Assembly (NCBI RefSeq): GCF_014696435.1
Contig: NZ_JACJQG010000013.1
Location: 94,651 to 158,650 of the forward strand
DNA: 64,000 nt
Direction of reading: 5' to 3'
DNA from: Calothrix anomala FACHB-343
Lineage (GTDB): Bacteria > Cyanobacteriota > Cyanobacteriia > Cyanobacteriales > Nostocaceae
The notes beneath the pieces are model-generated. The model saw nothing but the letters and a program-made list of their open reading frames with translations, did not search any database and was not told the origin of the DNA. Both the position numbers and the translations under genes were made by a program. This document shows positions 34,573 to 43,048 of this stretch, in pieces (positions within the stretch are counted from its first letter, which is position 1; each line of letters opens with the position of its first letter).

Positions 34573-35628
34573 ATGAATCAACTGAACAATGGTTTTACGC
34601 TATTTCTAAGTCTGCTAGTCGAGGCGATACCTTTTCTGCTTCTGGGAGTGTTATTCTCCAGCGTGCTGCTGTTTTTTGTAGATGAGCGCAAACTGGTAGA
34701 AAAAATGCCCAGAAATCCACTACTGGGAGCTTTGGTAGGTAGCACAATCGGCTTTTTGTTTCCGGTGTGTGAGTGCGGTAATGTGCCGGTAGCGCGGCGA
34801 TTACTAATGCAAGGAGTACCCACACCAGTAGCAATTGGTTTTTTGCTAGCAGCACCAACAATTAACCCAATTGTAATTTGGTCAACATGGACAGCGTTTC
34901 GCGATCAGCCAGAAATAGTAGTATTGCGCGTAGTCTTTTCTTTAGCGATCGCTACAACTGTCGGTTTTATTTTCAGCTTTCAAAAAGATTTGAGTCCAAT
35001 TGTTCAACCAGCGCTCGCCCGTTACCTCAAGTTTAATCCACCAGCACCGCCAGAAACTACACGCCGGGGGCGACGTTCGCCAACACAACAAAACACCCCA
35101 AATTCTGGTTTATTGAAATCTGGAACTTATATTCTCGGAGGTAGATCCGGGGGAGCAACCAGAATTGATAATAATTTAATCTCCTCAACTACTCCATCAT
35201 CTCCCAGCCAAAAACCCCTCCCCGATAAACTGCGGTTAGTAGTAGATAACATTGTGCAGGAATTACGGGAATTAGGCGCAGTCATGGTTTTAGGAAGTGC
35301 GATCGCTGCAGCTATTCAAGTACTAGCACCCAGAGAATTAATCTTAAGTCTAGGTGCAGGCCCCATTAGCTCAATTGTTGCCATGCTGGTATTAGCAGCA
35401 GTAGTATCAATTTGTTCAACAGTTGATTCCTTTTTCGCCCTATCTTTTGCTTCTACTTTTACCAGTGGTTCCTTATTAGCTTTCCTCGTTTTTGGCCCCA
35501 TGATTGACATCAAAGGCGTAGGTTTGATGTTATCTATTTTCAAAGCCAAAGCTTTATTTTATTTATTCGCCCTAGCAGCATTATTAACTTTCTTATTCAC
35601 CTTGTTTTTGAATTTGCATGTCATGTAA
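34573..35628 (+). CDS. DUF318 / ArsP-like permease
   Basis: 351 residues from the ATG at 34573; an in-frame TTG at 34558 is the alternative. About eight to nine membrane helices. The family motif is FPVCECGNVPVARRL at about 70-84, with the cysteine pair, followed by AIGFLLAAPTINPIV. A cytoplasmic loop (about 155-205) is rich in Pro, Arg and Ser. The second half repeats the pattern (LGAVMVLGSAIAAAIQVLAP, then ICSTVDSFFALSF). Members transport or are linked to arsenicals or unknown solutes. The next gene is its usual partner, TIGR03943, so the two probably form one complex. Confidence 0.82.
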   Translation: MNQLNNGFTLFLSLLVEAIPFLLLGVLFSSVLLFFVDERKLVEKMPRNPLLGALVGSTIGFLFPVCECGNVPVARRLLMQGVPTPVAIGFLLAAPTINPIVIWSTWTAFRDQPEIVVLRVVFSLAIATTVGFIFSFQKDLSPIVQPALARYLKFNPPAPPETTRRGRRSPTQQNTPNSGLLKSGTYILGGRSGGATRIDNNLISSTTPSSPSQKPLPDKLRLVVDNIVQELRELGAVMVLGSAIAAAIQVLAPRELILSLGAGPISSIVAMLVLAAVVSICSTVDSFFALSFASTFTSGSLLAFLVFGPMIDIKGVGLMLSIFKAKALFYLFALAALLTFLFTLFLNLHVM

Positions 35629-35767
<139 letters not shown>

Positions 35768-36538
35768 ATGAAATCTAAATCTAAATCTAAACTTAGCAAT
35801 CGCTTTGCACCTTGGCTGGATATCTTAGCAATTACAGCTTGGGGAATTTTAATCTTAAAATATTGGGTTACAGGTAAGCTGAATTTGTTAATTCACCCCG
35901 ATTATTTTGGATTAGCAATTGCTGGCGCTATTGGCTTGCTATTTATCGGTTTTTTTAAGGCTCAAGAAGTGTTGCGACGGCGGCGTCAAGATGATGTTAG
36001 CAACCCCATGCATATTAATGTATTTCCCCCTGGTTGGGGTGCGACTTTGTTATTAATTGCAGCGATTTTAGGTTTCATCATTACACCGCAAGTTTTCGCC
36101 AGTGATAAAGCACTCCAGCGTGGTGTCACCATTGATTCCTTGGGAAGTTCGCGCCTCAAACCCCAAGCTTTTCGCACAACAGTGCGCCCAGAAGAGCGAT
36201 CGCTTGTAGACTGGGTACGCACCCTGAATGTTTATCCCGAACCAGATTCATATACAGGACAAAAAGTCAAGGTACAAGGATTTGTGATTCAGCCGCCAGA
36301 GTTAGGCAAAGAATATATTTTCTTAGCCAGATTCGTTTTAAGTTGTTGTGCTGCGGATGCCTATCCCGTAGGTTTACCCGTCAAACTCCAAGCAGAACAA
36401 GAACGCTATGCAGCAGATACCTGGCTAGAAATCGAAGGACAAATGATCACAGAAACACTTTCGGGAAAACGCCAACTTACCATCGCTGCTAGTTCATTGA
36501 AAAAGATTCCCCAGCCTAAAAATCCTTATGACTATTAG
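35768..36538 (+). CDS. TIGR03943 (DUF1980) family protein, permease partner
   Basis: 256 residues from the ATG at 35768. Three membrane segments at about 15-40, 45-60 and 90-110; then a soluble C-terminal domain with VKVQGFVIQPPELGKEYIFLARFVLSCCAADAYPVG, where the CC pair and following residues are conserved in the family and may bind metal. It ends TIAASSLKKIPQP. Members are encoded beside DUF318 permeases across bacteria. The pair is probably a small-molecule or metal transport complex in the plasma membrane; the substrate is unknown. Confidence 0.82.
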   Translation: MKSKSKSKLSNRFAPWLDILAITAWGILILKYWVTGKLNLLIHPDYFGLAIAGAIGLLFIGFFKAQEVLRRRRQDDVSNPMHINVFPPGWGATLLLIAAILGFIITPQVFASDKALQRGVTIDSLGSSRLKPQAFRTTVRPEERSLVDWVRTLNVYPEPDSYTGQKVKVQGFVIQPPELGKEYIFLARFVLSCCAADAYPVGLPVKLQAEQERYAADTWLEIEGQMITETLSGKRQLTIAASSLKKIPQPKNPYDY

Positions 36539-36612
36539 TCAAGAGTCCAAAGTCCAAAGTCTATTGACTCTTGACCATTGACCATTGACCATTGACTCTT
36601 GACAACTAACAA

Positions 36613-38106
36613 ATGACCAATTCCAAATCATTTATTCAACCACTAGATCGAGTAGCGATCGCCTTTATGCTAGTTCTGAGTTTACTAATAGGTTTACTCA
36701 TCTGGCAAGGTGATGGCGTCAAACCGCGAGTCCGCAGCTTTACCTGGGAAAATCAGCAAATAGGCTCAGAAGATTTATCTTTTTCTTTGACTTTTAGCCG
36801 CCCAATGGAACCGAAAAGCGTCGAGGATAACTTGAAAATCGATCCACCCCTAGCAGGAAAAATTAGTTGGGCTGGAAGGCGGATGGTATATACTCTTTTG
36901 ACACCAGCCCCCTACGGTACAAATTATAAAGTCCAATTAGACACAGCCCAAGATAAATTTTCGCAAAAACAAGGTATAAATAGCGGAATTCAGCCGTTTA
37001 GGGGAAACTTCAAGACACGCGATCGCGCCATTGTTTATATAGGCGTAAATCCCGAAGAAAGAGGACAATTAATTCTCTATAACTTAACCCAAGAACAAAA
37101 AAAAGTACTGACTCCCAAAGATTTAATTATCATGGATTTTGAGCCATTTCCCGATGGTGATAAAATAGTTTTTTCGGCTCGCACTAATAAAAATCCAGAC
37201 TTACTTTCTGCTGAGTTATACACAGTTAGTACAGGTATTTCTAACAACCCCGAAACAAAGCCACAAACAGCAGGTAAAGTTAACCGCATTTTAGATAGTA
37301 AAGAATATCAAAACCTCAAATTTGACTTATCCCCAGATGGTCAAACCATAGTTATTCAGCGTGGCAAAAGATCCAATCCGGGCGAATTTGGTTTGTGGGT
37401 AATGCCATCAACTAGCAATAAATCTGACGAAAAACCCACCGCTAAACCCCTCAAAAGCCAGCCAGGGGGAGACTTTATGATTACACCAGACAGTAAAGCC
37501 GTGGCAATTGCCCAAGGACAAGGAGCCGCAATTGTCTCTCTAGAAGGAGATAGTAATAGACCTTTAGATTTTCTGCCACAGTTTGGTTTAGTTCAAGCTT
37601 TCTCCAAAGATGGCTCCCAAGCCGCAATGGTCAAATTTAATACAGATTACACCCGTGATTTATTTTTAGTCACCAACCAAGGCGTTCAAAAACCCTTATT
37701 AAAAACCACAGGTTCAATTCTTAACTGTCAATTTGATCCAGCTTCACCTACTCTTTACTGCTTGTTAACACAATTAGTCTCTAAAGAAGAATACATAGAA
37801 CAGCCTTATTTAGTCGCCATCGATTTGAAGACAGCAAAACAGAAACCATTGCTACTATTACCCGTGGAACAGCGAAATGTCCAAATGAGCCTATCGCCAG
37901 ATGGTTTAGGCTTATTATTTGACCAAGTAGTAGCCCAGCCACTCAATGCACCATCCACCAACGCCTTAAAAACTGACGATGGAGCAGAGATTAGTACTAG
38001 CAGTTTATGGTTAATGCCCCTACTACCCATCGCCGACACCACTACAGCCCAAATTAAGCCAGAGAAGCTACCCCTAGATGGATTTGCCCCATATTGGTTA
38101 CCGTGA
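36613..38106 (+). CDS. Membrane-anchored Ig-like and beta-propeller protein
   Basis: 497 residues. One membrane anchor at about 14-32 (VAIAFMLVLSLLIGLLIW). An SbsA-type Ig-like domain (about 40-140) contains FSLTFSRPMEPKSVEDNLKI. The remainder is a repeat array of WD40/TolB-like blades, recognised by DSKEYQNLKFDLSPDGQTI, MITPDSKAVAIA and MSLSPDGLGLLFD. The arrangement suggests a periplasmic or surface-facing binding protein. Its start codon is embedded in TTGACCA-type repeats. It follows the permease/TIGR03943 pair by 74 bp on the same strand and may belong to the same transcript. No enzymatic motif. Confidence 0.75.
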   Translation: MTNSKSFIQPLDRVAIAFMLVLSLLIGLLIWQGDGVKPRVRSFTWENQQIGSEDLSFSLTFSRPMEPKSVEDNLKIDPPLAGKISWAGRRMVYTLLTPAPYGTNYKVQLDTAQDKFSQKQGINSGIQPFRGNFKTRDRAIVYIGVNPEERGQLILYNLTQEQKKVLTPKDLIIMDFEPFPDGDKIVFSARTNKNPDLLSAELYTVSTGISNNPETKPQTAGKVNRILDSKEYQNLKFDLSPDGQTIVIQRGKRSNPGEFGLWVMPSTSNKSDEKPTAKPLKSQPGGDFMITPDSKAVAIAQGQGAAIVSLEGDSNRPLDFLPQFGLVQAFSKDGSQAAMVKFNTDYTRDLFLVTNQGVQKPLLKTTGSILNCQFDPASPTLYCLLTQLVSKEEYIEQPYLVAIDLKTAKQKPLLLLPVEQRNVQMSLSPDGLGLLFDQVVAQPLNAPSTNALKTDDGAEISTSSLWLMPLLPIADTTTAQIKPEKLPLDGFAPYWLP

Positions 38107-38637
38107 GGCAACAAGGACAAGGGAGACAATCAATTCAAAATTCAAAATTCAAAATTCAAAATTAAGAATTGTATTTGACTTTTGCCCAATGCCCCATGCC
38201 CCATAACATTTGTCCTACCACTTGCGTCTGAGGGTAGGGTGTTTGCTAAATTAGATACAGTGCTAACGCTTCCCTTGTGATGAGTTTTCGCTGATAACTT
38301 ACTACCAAAAACTAGTTAATTAAAATCAAGCAGGAACGCGCCTGTAACCCGCATCTACAATAGATTACGCCCTGATCCGCATATTGGCGGAGAATAACTT
38401 CATAATGTTATAACGTCATCAGTTATAGATGCAAAATGGGGAATACTTAATCAATGATTAACTACTCATCCTGGAGGAGGGCTACCCTTGGTTTATAGAG
38501 TGACTCTCCCCACGGCTCAAACCAGGGGCTTGTCAGGTTTCCCCAAGCAACTTGCGTCAAACCCGATTCGGACACTGTCGATAAGCAATGCTAACGCCAG
38601 CACTGCTGAACATTCTTAAGCAGGTGGGTCAAGAGTG
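38107..38637 (+). promoter_or_regulatory. Long upstream region with a structured leader
   Basis: No gene seen in 531 bp. CAAAATT repeats and a CCCATGCCCCAT patch lie at 38130-38205. A strong stem CCCTTGGTTT (38485-38494) / AAACCAGGGG (38519-38528) has ten pairs including one G-T, and encloses a smaller AGAG/CTCT stem. A second stem, GCTTG (38528-38532) / CAAGC (38544-38548), abuts it. These lie 90-150 bp before the start of the coiled-coil gene and are probably part of its 5' untranslated region. No known riboswitch class is recognised. Confidence 0.4.
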
Positions 38638-40176
38638 ATGAATGAAGCTGAACCCTCAAATAATGGGGCTTTTGTTGAATCCTTAAATTCTGCTAATTCG
38701 CCACAAGTGGAGCAGGCGAGTTGTCCGTTTTATTCTGTTGTCCCCCATGAGAATGTGGTAATTCGACAATTACCACTTCTTCAGCCAGCAAAAGACGAAC
38801 AGCCCGAAATTCAAGTCCCGGATGTCCCTGAAGATGCAACCAAGCCGGACTGGGTAGCTGAACCGGATTTAGACAAACAAGTATTAATAGATTCTGAATT
38901 TCAGAAACTGTTGACATTGAATTCAGAATTGCGTGCTGCTAATGATGGTTTGTACGAGGAAATAGAAAAGCTGCAAAAGGAATTATCTGAGTCGGATAAG
39001 GTGATACAGTGGCAGAAAAGACGAGCTAGCGTCACTGAGTCCATGCTCAACCAACAAACTCAGGAACTCACCGCCGCCCAAGAACAAATCAAATCCTTAT
39101 TCCAAGAATTAGAAACTGCTGCGCAAAATGTTCAGCGCCAAGAACTTTGCATTGAAACCTATAAAGCACAGCTACAAATTAGTCAACAACGTCTCGCCCA
39201 ATTAGAACGGGAATGTTCCCTGCTGCAAACTAACTACAGCGAACAATCTCAGCAGCTATTACAATCAGAAAATTCCTGTCGCGAATTGCGTACCAGGCTG
39301 ATGCGGCAACAACGCCAGACTCTACAATTCAAAGCAGCTCTAGAAAAGTGTTTAGAGAATCCTGTTCCTGGTGATGATTCTTTAGATGATGCTGCAACAC
39401 CTAAGCGGGAGAAAAACACCAAGCAATCCAGATTTGCTAAAAAAGCTCGGTCTTTGTTTCCCAATGCACAGCCAATTAAGCCTTGGTCAGCAGAATCAGA
39501 TGCTTTAACTGATAATTTAGATAGTTCTTGGAAAGAATCAGCTTCAACTCCTGCTACTCCATCTTCCCCTTGGGATTGGTCAGACAAAAAAGAACAGCTA
39601 AAATCAGCAACATCAGATAATGCTTTAAATTCATCCCCCATAATTGACGATGCTACGGCTACACCAGAAGCCGTTTCAAATATGGGAACTGCGAACATTG
39701 ATGAGCAAATCGATCATCTCATGCAAATGTTCTTTAACGCCAAACCAGCAGCGTCATCTGCGACACAGAAGATAGACAAAGATTTAGATAGCAATCAAGC
39801 TGATGTATCTATTTGGGATACTTCTGCCACTACTATTACTGATGATGAGCCAGCAGAAACCTTACCAGACAGCAATACGCCTATTAGTTGGGTAGTAAAT
39901 AATGCTTCGGCATCAGCTAATAATTTACCAGTATCTCCGACTGCGGCGATTGCACAAACAAGCGAGCCAGCAGACAATGAAGACTATTGGTCAGACATTG
40001 CCCAAGTGAATCAAGTGAACTTGTCTTTGTCAGATATAGCAACAGAAGTATCTGGTAACTCTACTATCGACGATAAATCACCTTCACCAGTAGTTTATCC
40101 CAAACGACCACCAAAGGGGCGTAAGTCTTTAGCGTCTGTAGAGTTACCAAATTTTCGGCAGCAGAAGAGTCAGTAG
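38638..40176 (+). CDS. Coiled-coil protein with an acidic, low-complexity tail
   Basis: 512 residues from the ATG at 38638 (GTG at 38635 adds one). AGGTGG eight bases upstream is a plausible ribosome-binding site. No signal peptide or membrane segment. Residues about 80-250 form a long predicted coiled coil (LNSELRAANDGLYEEIEKLQKEL, then LETAAQNVQRQ). The rest is Ser/Thr/Asp-rich and probably disordered, ending in a basic motif (YPKRPPKGRKS). I recognise no named family. It could be a filament or scaffold protein. A heptamer repeat array starts at its stop codon. Confidence 0.7.
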   Translation: MNEAEPSNNGAFVESLNSANSPQVEQASCPFYSVVPHENVVIRQLPLLQPAKDEQPEIQVPDVPEDATKPDWVAEPDLDKQVLIDSEFQKLLTLNSELRAANDGLYEEIEKLQKELSESDKVIQWQKRRASVTESMLNQQTQELTAAQEQIKSLFQELETAAQNVQRQELCIETYKAQLQISQQRLAQLERECSLLQTNYSEQSQQLLQSENSCRELRTRLMRQQRQTLQFKAALEKCLENPVPGDDSLDDAATPKREKNTKQSRFAKKARSLFPNAQPIKPWSAESDALTDNLDSSWKESASTPATPSSPWDWSDKKEQLKSATSDNALNSSPIIDDATATPEAVSNMGTANIDEQIDHLMQMFFNAKPAASSATQKIDKDLDSNQADVSIWDTSATTITDDEPAETLPDSNTPISWVVNNASASANNLPVSPTAAIAQTSEPADNEDYWSDIAQVNQVNLSLSDIATEVSGNSTIDDKSPSPVVYPKRPPKGRKSLASVELPNFRQQKSQ

Positions 40177-40284
40177 TCAATAGTCAATAGTCAATAGTCA
40201 ATAGTCAATAGTCAATAGTCAATAGTCAATAGTCAATAGTCAATAGTCAATAGTCAATAGTCAATAGTCAATAGTCAATAGTCA
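40175..40284. repeat. (AGTCAAT)n heptamer array, about 15-16 copies
   Basis: A nearly perfect 7-bp tandem repeat, the longest of its kind in the window. It begins at the second base of the TAG stop codon (40174-40176) of the coiled-coil gene. A second, shorter array of ACAACTG units follows at about 40308-40362. Confidence 0.9.
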
Positions 40285-40388
40285 TTGGTTCATCACTGAG
40301 AATTTTCTGACAACTGACAACCGACAACTAACAACTGACAACTGACAACTGACAACTGACAATTGTACAGACAAGGGTTATCGCGTCT

Positions 40389-42488
40389 CTAATTCAAAAT
40401 TTGCGCTTCTGAGTTTTGCATTGTTTCTTGTGGGTTGGTGTTGGTTACTTGATTGGGCGATCGCGGTTTGCCTGTGATGATAGCGTAGTTAATGGCTAAT
40501 AGTCTTAACCACAATGCGGGATAGCGGGGTTCTAGCCAAGGTTCTATTTGATTGAGAAAATGCTCAAACCAGCCATTTAGCAATGCACTCACTAGGGCAT
40601 AACGACCAAAGTTAAGATAATTACTTACCCATCTGAGTAAATCTTTAGGCCCTGCTAGTTCCCAAATCCACAATAATAAGGCTGGGTTTTTCCTTGCGGC
40701 TTTAATGGCGAGGCGATTAAAGGTGAACCAGTCGCAACGGTCTTTAATGAAATTATCGGCGACTTCTAGGGGTTCGTCGGCTAATAGCCCAAAGAAGGTA
40801 TTCAACATGGCGTTGATTCTTTGGGGTGGTAAAAATTTACCTGTGGGTACCATCATTCCTTTGGAAAATAGCCAGGTGATAGATACATTACTTTGGTAGG
40901 CGCGAATTTGGTTGAGGTGGCGGAAACTTAAGAGATTATGCTTGAGGGCGATATCTAAAAGTTTGGTGAGGCGTTCTAGGTTGCGTACCAAAGAACCAAA
41001 GCCAGTAAATACCAAGGGTGACTGTAGGGATGCGGCATCACCGATCGCAATTAATCTATCAAAAGCTACGGTGCGATCGCTACTGCTAACACTAAAATGT
41101 CCGGGAATATAGCCAAAGGTGGGTTTTTTCCACACCAATTTATCTACATCACAGCGCCGATATTCCGGCAAAATCGTGAAAAAGTCCTCGTACATCTCTA
41201 ACAAGGAACCGGGATTTTGGGGATTGACTTCGTGGTAATGAAACAAATAAATTGTTAATTCTTCGCCAATTCCGGGGAATAATTCCCAAATTAGTTGCCT
41301 TCCACGCGAAATATCGCCGTGGCTATAAAGCACGTCGCCATACTGGGAATCCCAAACTTGGGGGGCAAATCCCTTGTCTATTACCGCCCCTACTGTTGGA
41401 CAGACGCTATCAAAGGCGCGACCGCCATTTAATTGCCAAGCAATCGGGGAAGCTGTACCCATCGCATCTACTAGCAACCTCCCGGTGACTCGCTTCTGTG
41501 TTTGACTGGGTAAATGCTTGACATTCAATTCAACTTGTGATATATAAATATCTGCGCCCAAAAACTCTGTTTCATCCCAGATTTCGCCACCTGCGGCACG
41601 GAGCTTTTGCCCGCACATTTGCAGCCATCTATCGGAGTCAAGGGCGATATTTAGCACTGTGGGAGTATGTAAAACAGGCGATCGCAATTTCACCGGATTG
41701 TTGGCATCGAAAAATTTATTGAACCCGTCCTTATATTCCCGTGCAATTACGGTTTCTAGCTCGCTACTGGTTACCAAACCGAGATTAATTAAGCTTTGCA
41801 GTTCATCACGAGAAATATTCCATTCCCGGTTCATCCGGCCGAAAGGCATTCGCTCAATCAGTAGAACCTTATAGCCTAATTTCGCCATCACTGCGGCATG
41901 AATGGCTCCTAATGCGCCACCTATATAGATTATGTCGTAGGTGGGGGATGAGGGGGATTTATCTTCCCTGTTGTGGGAAAAAACAACTTGACGGGGTTTT
42001 TGAGGATTGCGTACACCCTCGCGCCATCGTTGCTCCCACCAATAAGCCCTGGTTAAATCGTATTCCCCATTGGGCATTTTCTGGAAATACTTTACCGTTT
42101 GGGGGTAATAGGGTGCTAAAGCCGCAAATATTGATTGTTGGGATAAATCAATAGCTGGGGGTTCAGGATATTTATAAGGAAAGCTGTTTCTGATATCCGT
42201 AGTCAGGCGTTGTAAAATTTGTCCTTCTTGGGGAAAGGGCTGATTTCCCCAACGGAACACTTTTACATAGGTAGTACGCTGCACTGACCAAACAAATATG
42301 GAAAGTTCTCTCGGTAAATTTTCGGAAATAGCGACCTCAGCTTTTGTAGTTTCAGCAGTTACTCTGAGGCGAAATCCGTCAGGAGTGATTATTTTTTCAC
42401 CAATCCCCGGTTGAAAATCTGCTTGTAGCCAACTGCAAACAGATTGTGTCTCTGAGGTCGGAACTTCTAAATAAAGTAATTCTTTCAT
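40389..42488 (-). CDS. FAD-dependent oxidoreductase of the CruA/CruP lycopene-cyclase-like family
   Basis: 699 residues. About 190 N-terminal residues precede the flavin domain, which starts YDIIYIGGALGAIHAAVMAKLGYKVLLIER, a Rossmann FAD fold. Then comes the family hallmark MNREWNISRDELQ, and GRLLVDAMGTASPIAWQL. Near the C-terminus DRLIAIGDAASLQSPLVFTGFGS is the second FAD motif. The group contains CruA lycopene cyclase and its paralogue CruP; at this length and with this N-terminal extension I favour CruP-like, but I cannot separate them by eye. It probably acts on carotenoids at the thylakoid or plasma membrane. Nearby genes give no carotenoid context. Confidence 0.75.
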   Translation of the reverse strand: MKELLYLEVPTSETQSVCSWLQADFQPGIGEKIITPDGFRLRVTAETTKAEVAISENLPRELSIFVWSVQRTTYVKVFRWGNQPFPQEGQILQRLTTDIRNSFPYKYPEPPAIDLSQQSIFAALAPYYPQTVKYFQKMPNGEYDLTRAYWWEQRWREGVRNPQKPRQVVFSHNREDKSPSSPTYDIIYIGGALGAIHAAVMAKLGYKVLLIERMPFGRMNREWNISRDELQSLINLGLVTSSELETVIAREYKDGFNKFFDANNPVKLRSPVLHTPTVLNIALDSDRWLQMCGQKLRAAGGEIWDETEFLGADIYISQVELNVKHLPSQTQKRVTGRLLVDAMGTASPIAWQLNGGRAFDSVCPTVGAVIDKGFAPQVWDSQYGDVLYSHGDISRGRQLIWELFPGIGEELTIYLFHYHEVNPQNPGSLLEMYEDFFTILPEYRRCDVDKLVWKKPTFGYIPGHFSVSSSDRTVAFDRLIAIGDAASLQSPLVFTGFGSLVRNLERLTKLLDIALKHNLLSFRHLNQIRAYQSNVSITWLFSKGMMVPTGKFLPPQRINAMLNTFFGLLADEPLEVADNFIKDRCDWFTFNRLAIKAARKNPALLLWIWELAGPKDLLRWVSNYLNFGRYALVSALLNGWFEHFLNQIEPWLEPRYPALWLRLLAINYAIITGKPRSPNQVTNTNPQETMQNSEAQILN

Positions 42489-42648
42489 TGTTTTCTGACA
42501 TCTCCGTTAAATCTACTCACTAAGACAGATTTCAAGAAGGTATGAAATACGCTAAACTCCGCCCTATCAGTTACATAAAGATTTGGTGAAGAAAGTTTAA
42601 TAATTTATCAAACTTATTGTTCATTCTGAATTTCTGTAAACCCACGCC

Positions 42649-42882
42649 ATGAATTATCCCATCCCAGACAGCCCTCAAGATATTGTTGCCCTGCAACAAA
42701 GACCTGTTGATGAAGAATTGGTTGCATCTGCGATCGCTGGAGTCATTAAAATTGTCCGCGCTCAAGGTCAATCCTTGGAAGAATTAACCGCCCAGGTGCT
42801 AGCTGACGACCACATGCTGGATCAACAGCAGCGTCGCTGGCTGAGTAAATTGGTTGCTCAAGCCTGGGATAGTTTCTCATAA
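42649..42882 (+). CDS. Small conserved-looking cyanobacterial protein
   Basis: 77 residues: MNYPIPDSPQDIVALQQRPV and then a compact helical region with AIAGVIKIVRAQGQSLEELTAQVLADD and WLSKLVAQAWDSF. No motif of known function. Codon use and HIP1 content look like the neighbours, and the reading frame is clean, so I regard it as real. It runs convergent to cimA; a nested inverted repeat starts at its stop codon. Confidence 0.65.
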   Translation: MNYPIPDSPQDIVALQQRPVDEELVASAIAGVIKIVRAQGQSLEELTAQVLADDHMLDQQQRRWLSKLVAQAWDSFS

Positions 42883-43001
42883 CAGCAGTGCGAGTAAAAA
42901 TAAGTAGCTATATTTCGTGTTTCCCCAAATTGCCAATCGGATTTATTTGGTGTGGGAAGTAAAATGATGCTTGATTGAGATTGGCAATTACGCTGCTGTT
43001 A
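42880..43001. terminator. Nested inverted repeat between convergent genes
   Basis: The outer arms TAACAGCAG (42880-42888) and CTGCTGTTA (42993-43001) are perfect, as are the inner arms AATTGCCAATC (42928-42938) and GATTGGCAATT (42979-42989). The left outer arm contains the stop codon of the 77-residue protein. It could terminate both convergent genes or be a fold-back element. Confidence 0.55.
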
Positions 43002-43048
43002 ATAGAAATAATTCTGGGCAGCTAAAATCTTTTTTAAGACAGCAAATA

